Assembly (NCBI GenBank): GCA_905204915.1
Contig: CAJLBR010000054.1
Coordinates: 1-6,177, forward strand
DNA length: 6,177 nucleotides
DNA from: an uncultured Clostridium sp.
GTDB lineage: Bacteria; Bacillota; Clostridia; TANB77; CAG-465
Reading direction: 5' to 3'
The notes beneath the pieces are model-generated. The model was not told where the DNA came from, did not search any database, and saw only the letters and a program-made list of their open reading frames with translations. Position 1 is the first letter of the stretch. Each line of letters starts with the position of its first letter. The translations under genes and the position numbers were made by a program. Shown piece after piece: positions 5,218 through 6,177 of the stretch.

Positions 5218-6177
5218 GTGGCACAAGATATAAAAAAGATAAAGGAAATAATATCAAAAATTCCATTTGAACCAGGAATATACATGATGAAAGATGAAAA
5301 AGGAAAAATAATATATGTTGGTAAAGCAATTTCATTAAGAAAAAGAGTTAGACAATATTTCCAAAAGAATAATAAATCTGCTAGAATCGAGAAAATGACT
5401 ACTTTGGTACATGATATATCCTATATAGTTACCAAAAATGAAGTTGAGGCGTTAGTATTAGAGTGTAATTATATAAAAGAAAATAGACCTAAATTTAATG
5501 TAATGCTAAAAGATGATAAGAGCTATCCTTATATTAAAGTAACAATCAAAGATAAATATCCAACGGTTTTTATAACAAGAAGAAAGCTAGAAGATTCTAA
5601 TTTATATTTTGGACCCTATACAAATATAGGAGCGGTAAGAAACGTTTTAAATATGTTAAAACAAATATTCCCTCTAAAGAGATGTAAGATAAATTTAGAA
5701 AAAAATAAAAATAGAAACGGATGCCTTTATTATCATATTGGCAGATGTGTTGGACCTTGTATGGGAAATGTTAATTTAGAAGAGTATAGAAAGATGATAG
5801 ATCAAGTTGTTCTATTCTTACAAGGAAAAACAGCTAAAGTAGAAAATATGATAAGAGAAGAAATAGATGAATGTATTAAAAAATTAGAATTTGAAAAAGC
5901 ACAAAAACTAAAAGAAAGATTGGATGAAATAAATGTAATAAAATTGAAGCAAAACGTTGATAATTTATCAGAAGTGTCTACAGATATTTTTGGATATGTT
6001 AAGAATTTAAATTCACTTTATATACAGATTTTTAAAATAAGAAATCATAGAGTATCATTGCATGATAATCTACAAATAGATGATATAGAAAATGAAAATA
6101 TAGATGAAATTTTAACCCAAGTAGTTTCTTCTTATTATTTAAATAATAATAATGATATACCAAAAAAAGTATATGTA
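5218..6177 (+). CDS. uvrC: UvrABC excinuclease subunit C, 5' part (320 codons, runs off the right edge)
   Basis: UvrC makes the two incisions around a DNA lesion after UvrA and UvrB have marked it. This fragment starts with GTG at 5218 and stays open to the window end; family members are about 600 residues, so roughly half is present. The GIY-YIG nuclease domain is intact: GIY at 20-22, YVGKA at 33-37, Arg41, and Glu82 in LVLECN as the metal-binding residue, followed by RPKFNVMLKDDKSYPYI. Cysteines 156, 169, 177 and 181 (the last two in GRCVGPC) match the spacing of the reported [4Fe-4S] ligands of E. coli UvrC. A UVR motif for UvrB contact is at about 222-238 (KLEFEKAQKLKERLDEI). The start of the RNase H-like nuclease domain follows from about 255. 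That domain's catalytic residues and the HhH domain lie beyond the window. No separate promoter is evident in the 78-nt gap after spoVG. Confidence 0.97.
   Translation, partial: MAQDIKKIKEIISKIPFEPGIYMMKDEKGKIIYVGKAISLRKRVRQYFQKNNKSARIEKMTTLVHDISYIVTKNEVEALVLECNYIKENRPKFNVMLKDDKSYPYIKVTIKDKYPTVFITRRKLEDSNLYFGPYTNIGAVRNVLNMLKQIFPLKRCKINLEKNKNRNGCLYYHIGRCVGPCMGNVNLEEYRKMIDQVVLFLQGKTAKVENMIREEIDECIKKLEFEKAQKLKERLDEINVIKLKQNVDNLSEVSTDIFGYVKNLNSLYIQIFKIRNHRVSLHDNLQIDDIENENIDEILTQVVSSYYLNNNNDIPKKVYV

Noticed and set aside
1..6177. tRNA, rRNA, CRISPR array, insertion sequence or riboswitch
   Set aside because: Gaps between genes are all under 130 nt and are accounted for by promoters, terminators and ribosome binding sites; no cloverleaf, regular spacer repeat, transposase or structured leader was seen.

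Overview
The window comes from a low-GC, endospore-forming Firmicute, most likely a member of the class Clostridia. The sequence is strongly AT-rich with A/T-ending codons. It holds part of a spore germinant receptor operon and a spoVG gene, and it uses strong AGGAGG-type ribosome binding sites and consensus sigma-A promoters. Species or genus cannot be assigned from the sequence alone. All six genes lie on the + strand; the first and the last are cut by the window edges.

Region 1 (1-2872) is the distal part of a germinant receptor operon in the order A-C-B, as in gerK-type operons: the C-terminal end of the GerA subunit, a complete Ger(x)C subunit and a complete GerB permease subunit. The genes are tightly packed (8-nt gap, then a 7-nt overlap) and end in a strong intrinsic terminator. 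The three products are expected to form one receptor complex in the spore inner membrane that senses small-molecule germinants. The C subunit lacks the lipobox cysteine that normally anchors it by a lipid.

Region 2 (2882-4760) is a two-gene unit. It starts from a textbook TTGACA-17-TATAAT promoter ten bases after the terminator's T-run. The genes encode a membrane-anchored, predicted beta-propeller protein (DUF5050-like) and a divergent DUF2344/TIGR03936 radical-SAM-associated protein. No functional link between the two is known to me.

Region 3 (4761-6177) has spoVG behind its own extended -10 promoter, with a Spo0A-box-like tandem site upstream. A hairpin with a poor T-run follows, and then the first 320 codons of uvrC, the nucleotide excision repair endonuclease subunit. 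No separate uvrC promoter is visible, so uvrC may be transcribed partly by read-through from spoVG.

There is no RNA gene, mobile element, CRISPR array or clear sign of horizontal transfer. The most notable points are the non-lipidated GerC subunit, the candidate Spo0A sites before spoVG, the unusual spoVG-uvrC pairing, and the isolated divergent DUF2344 protein joined to a membrane propeller protein.
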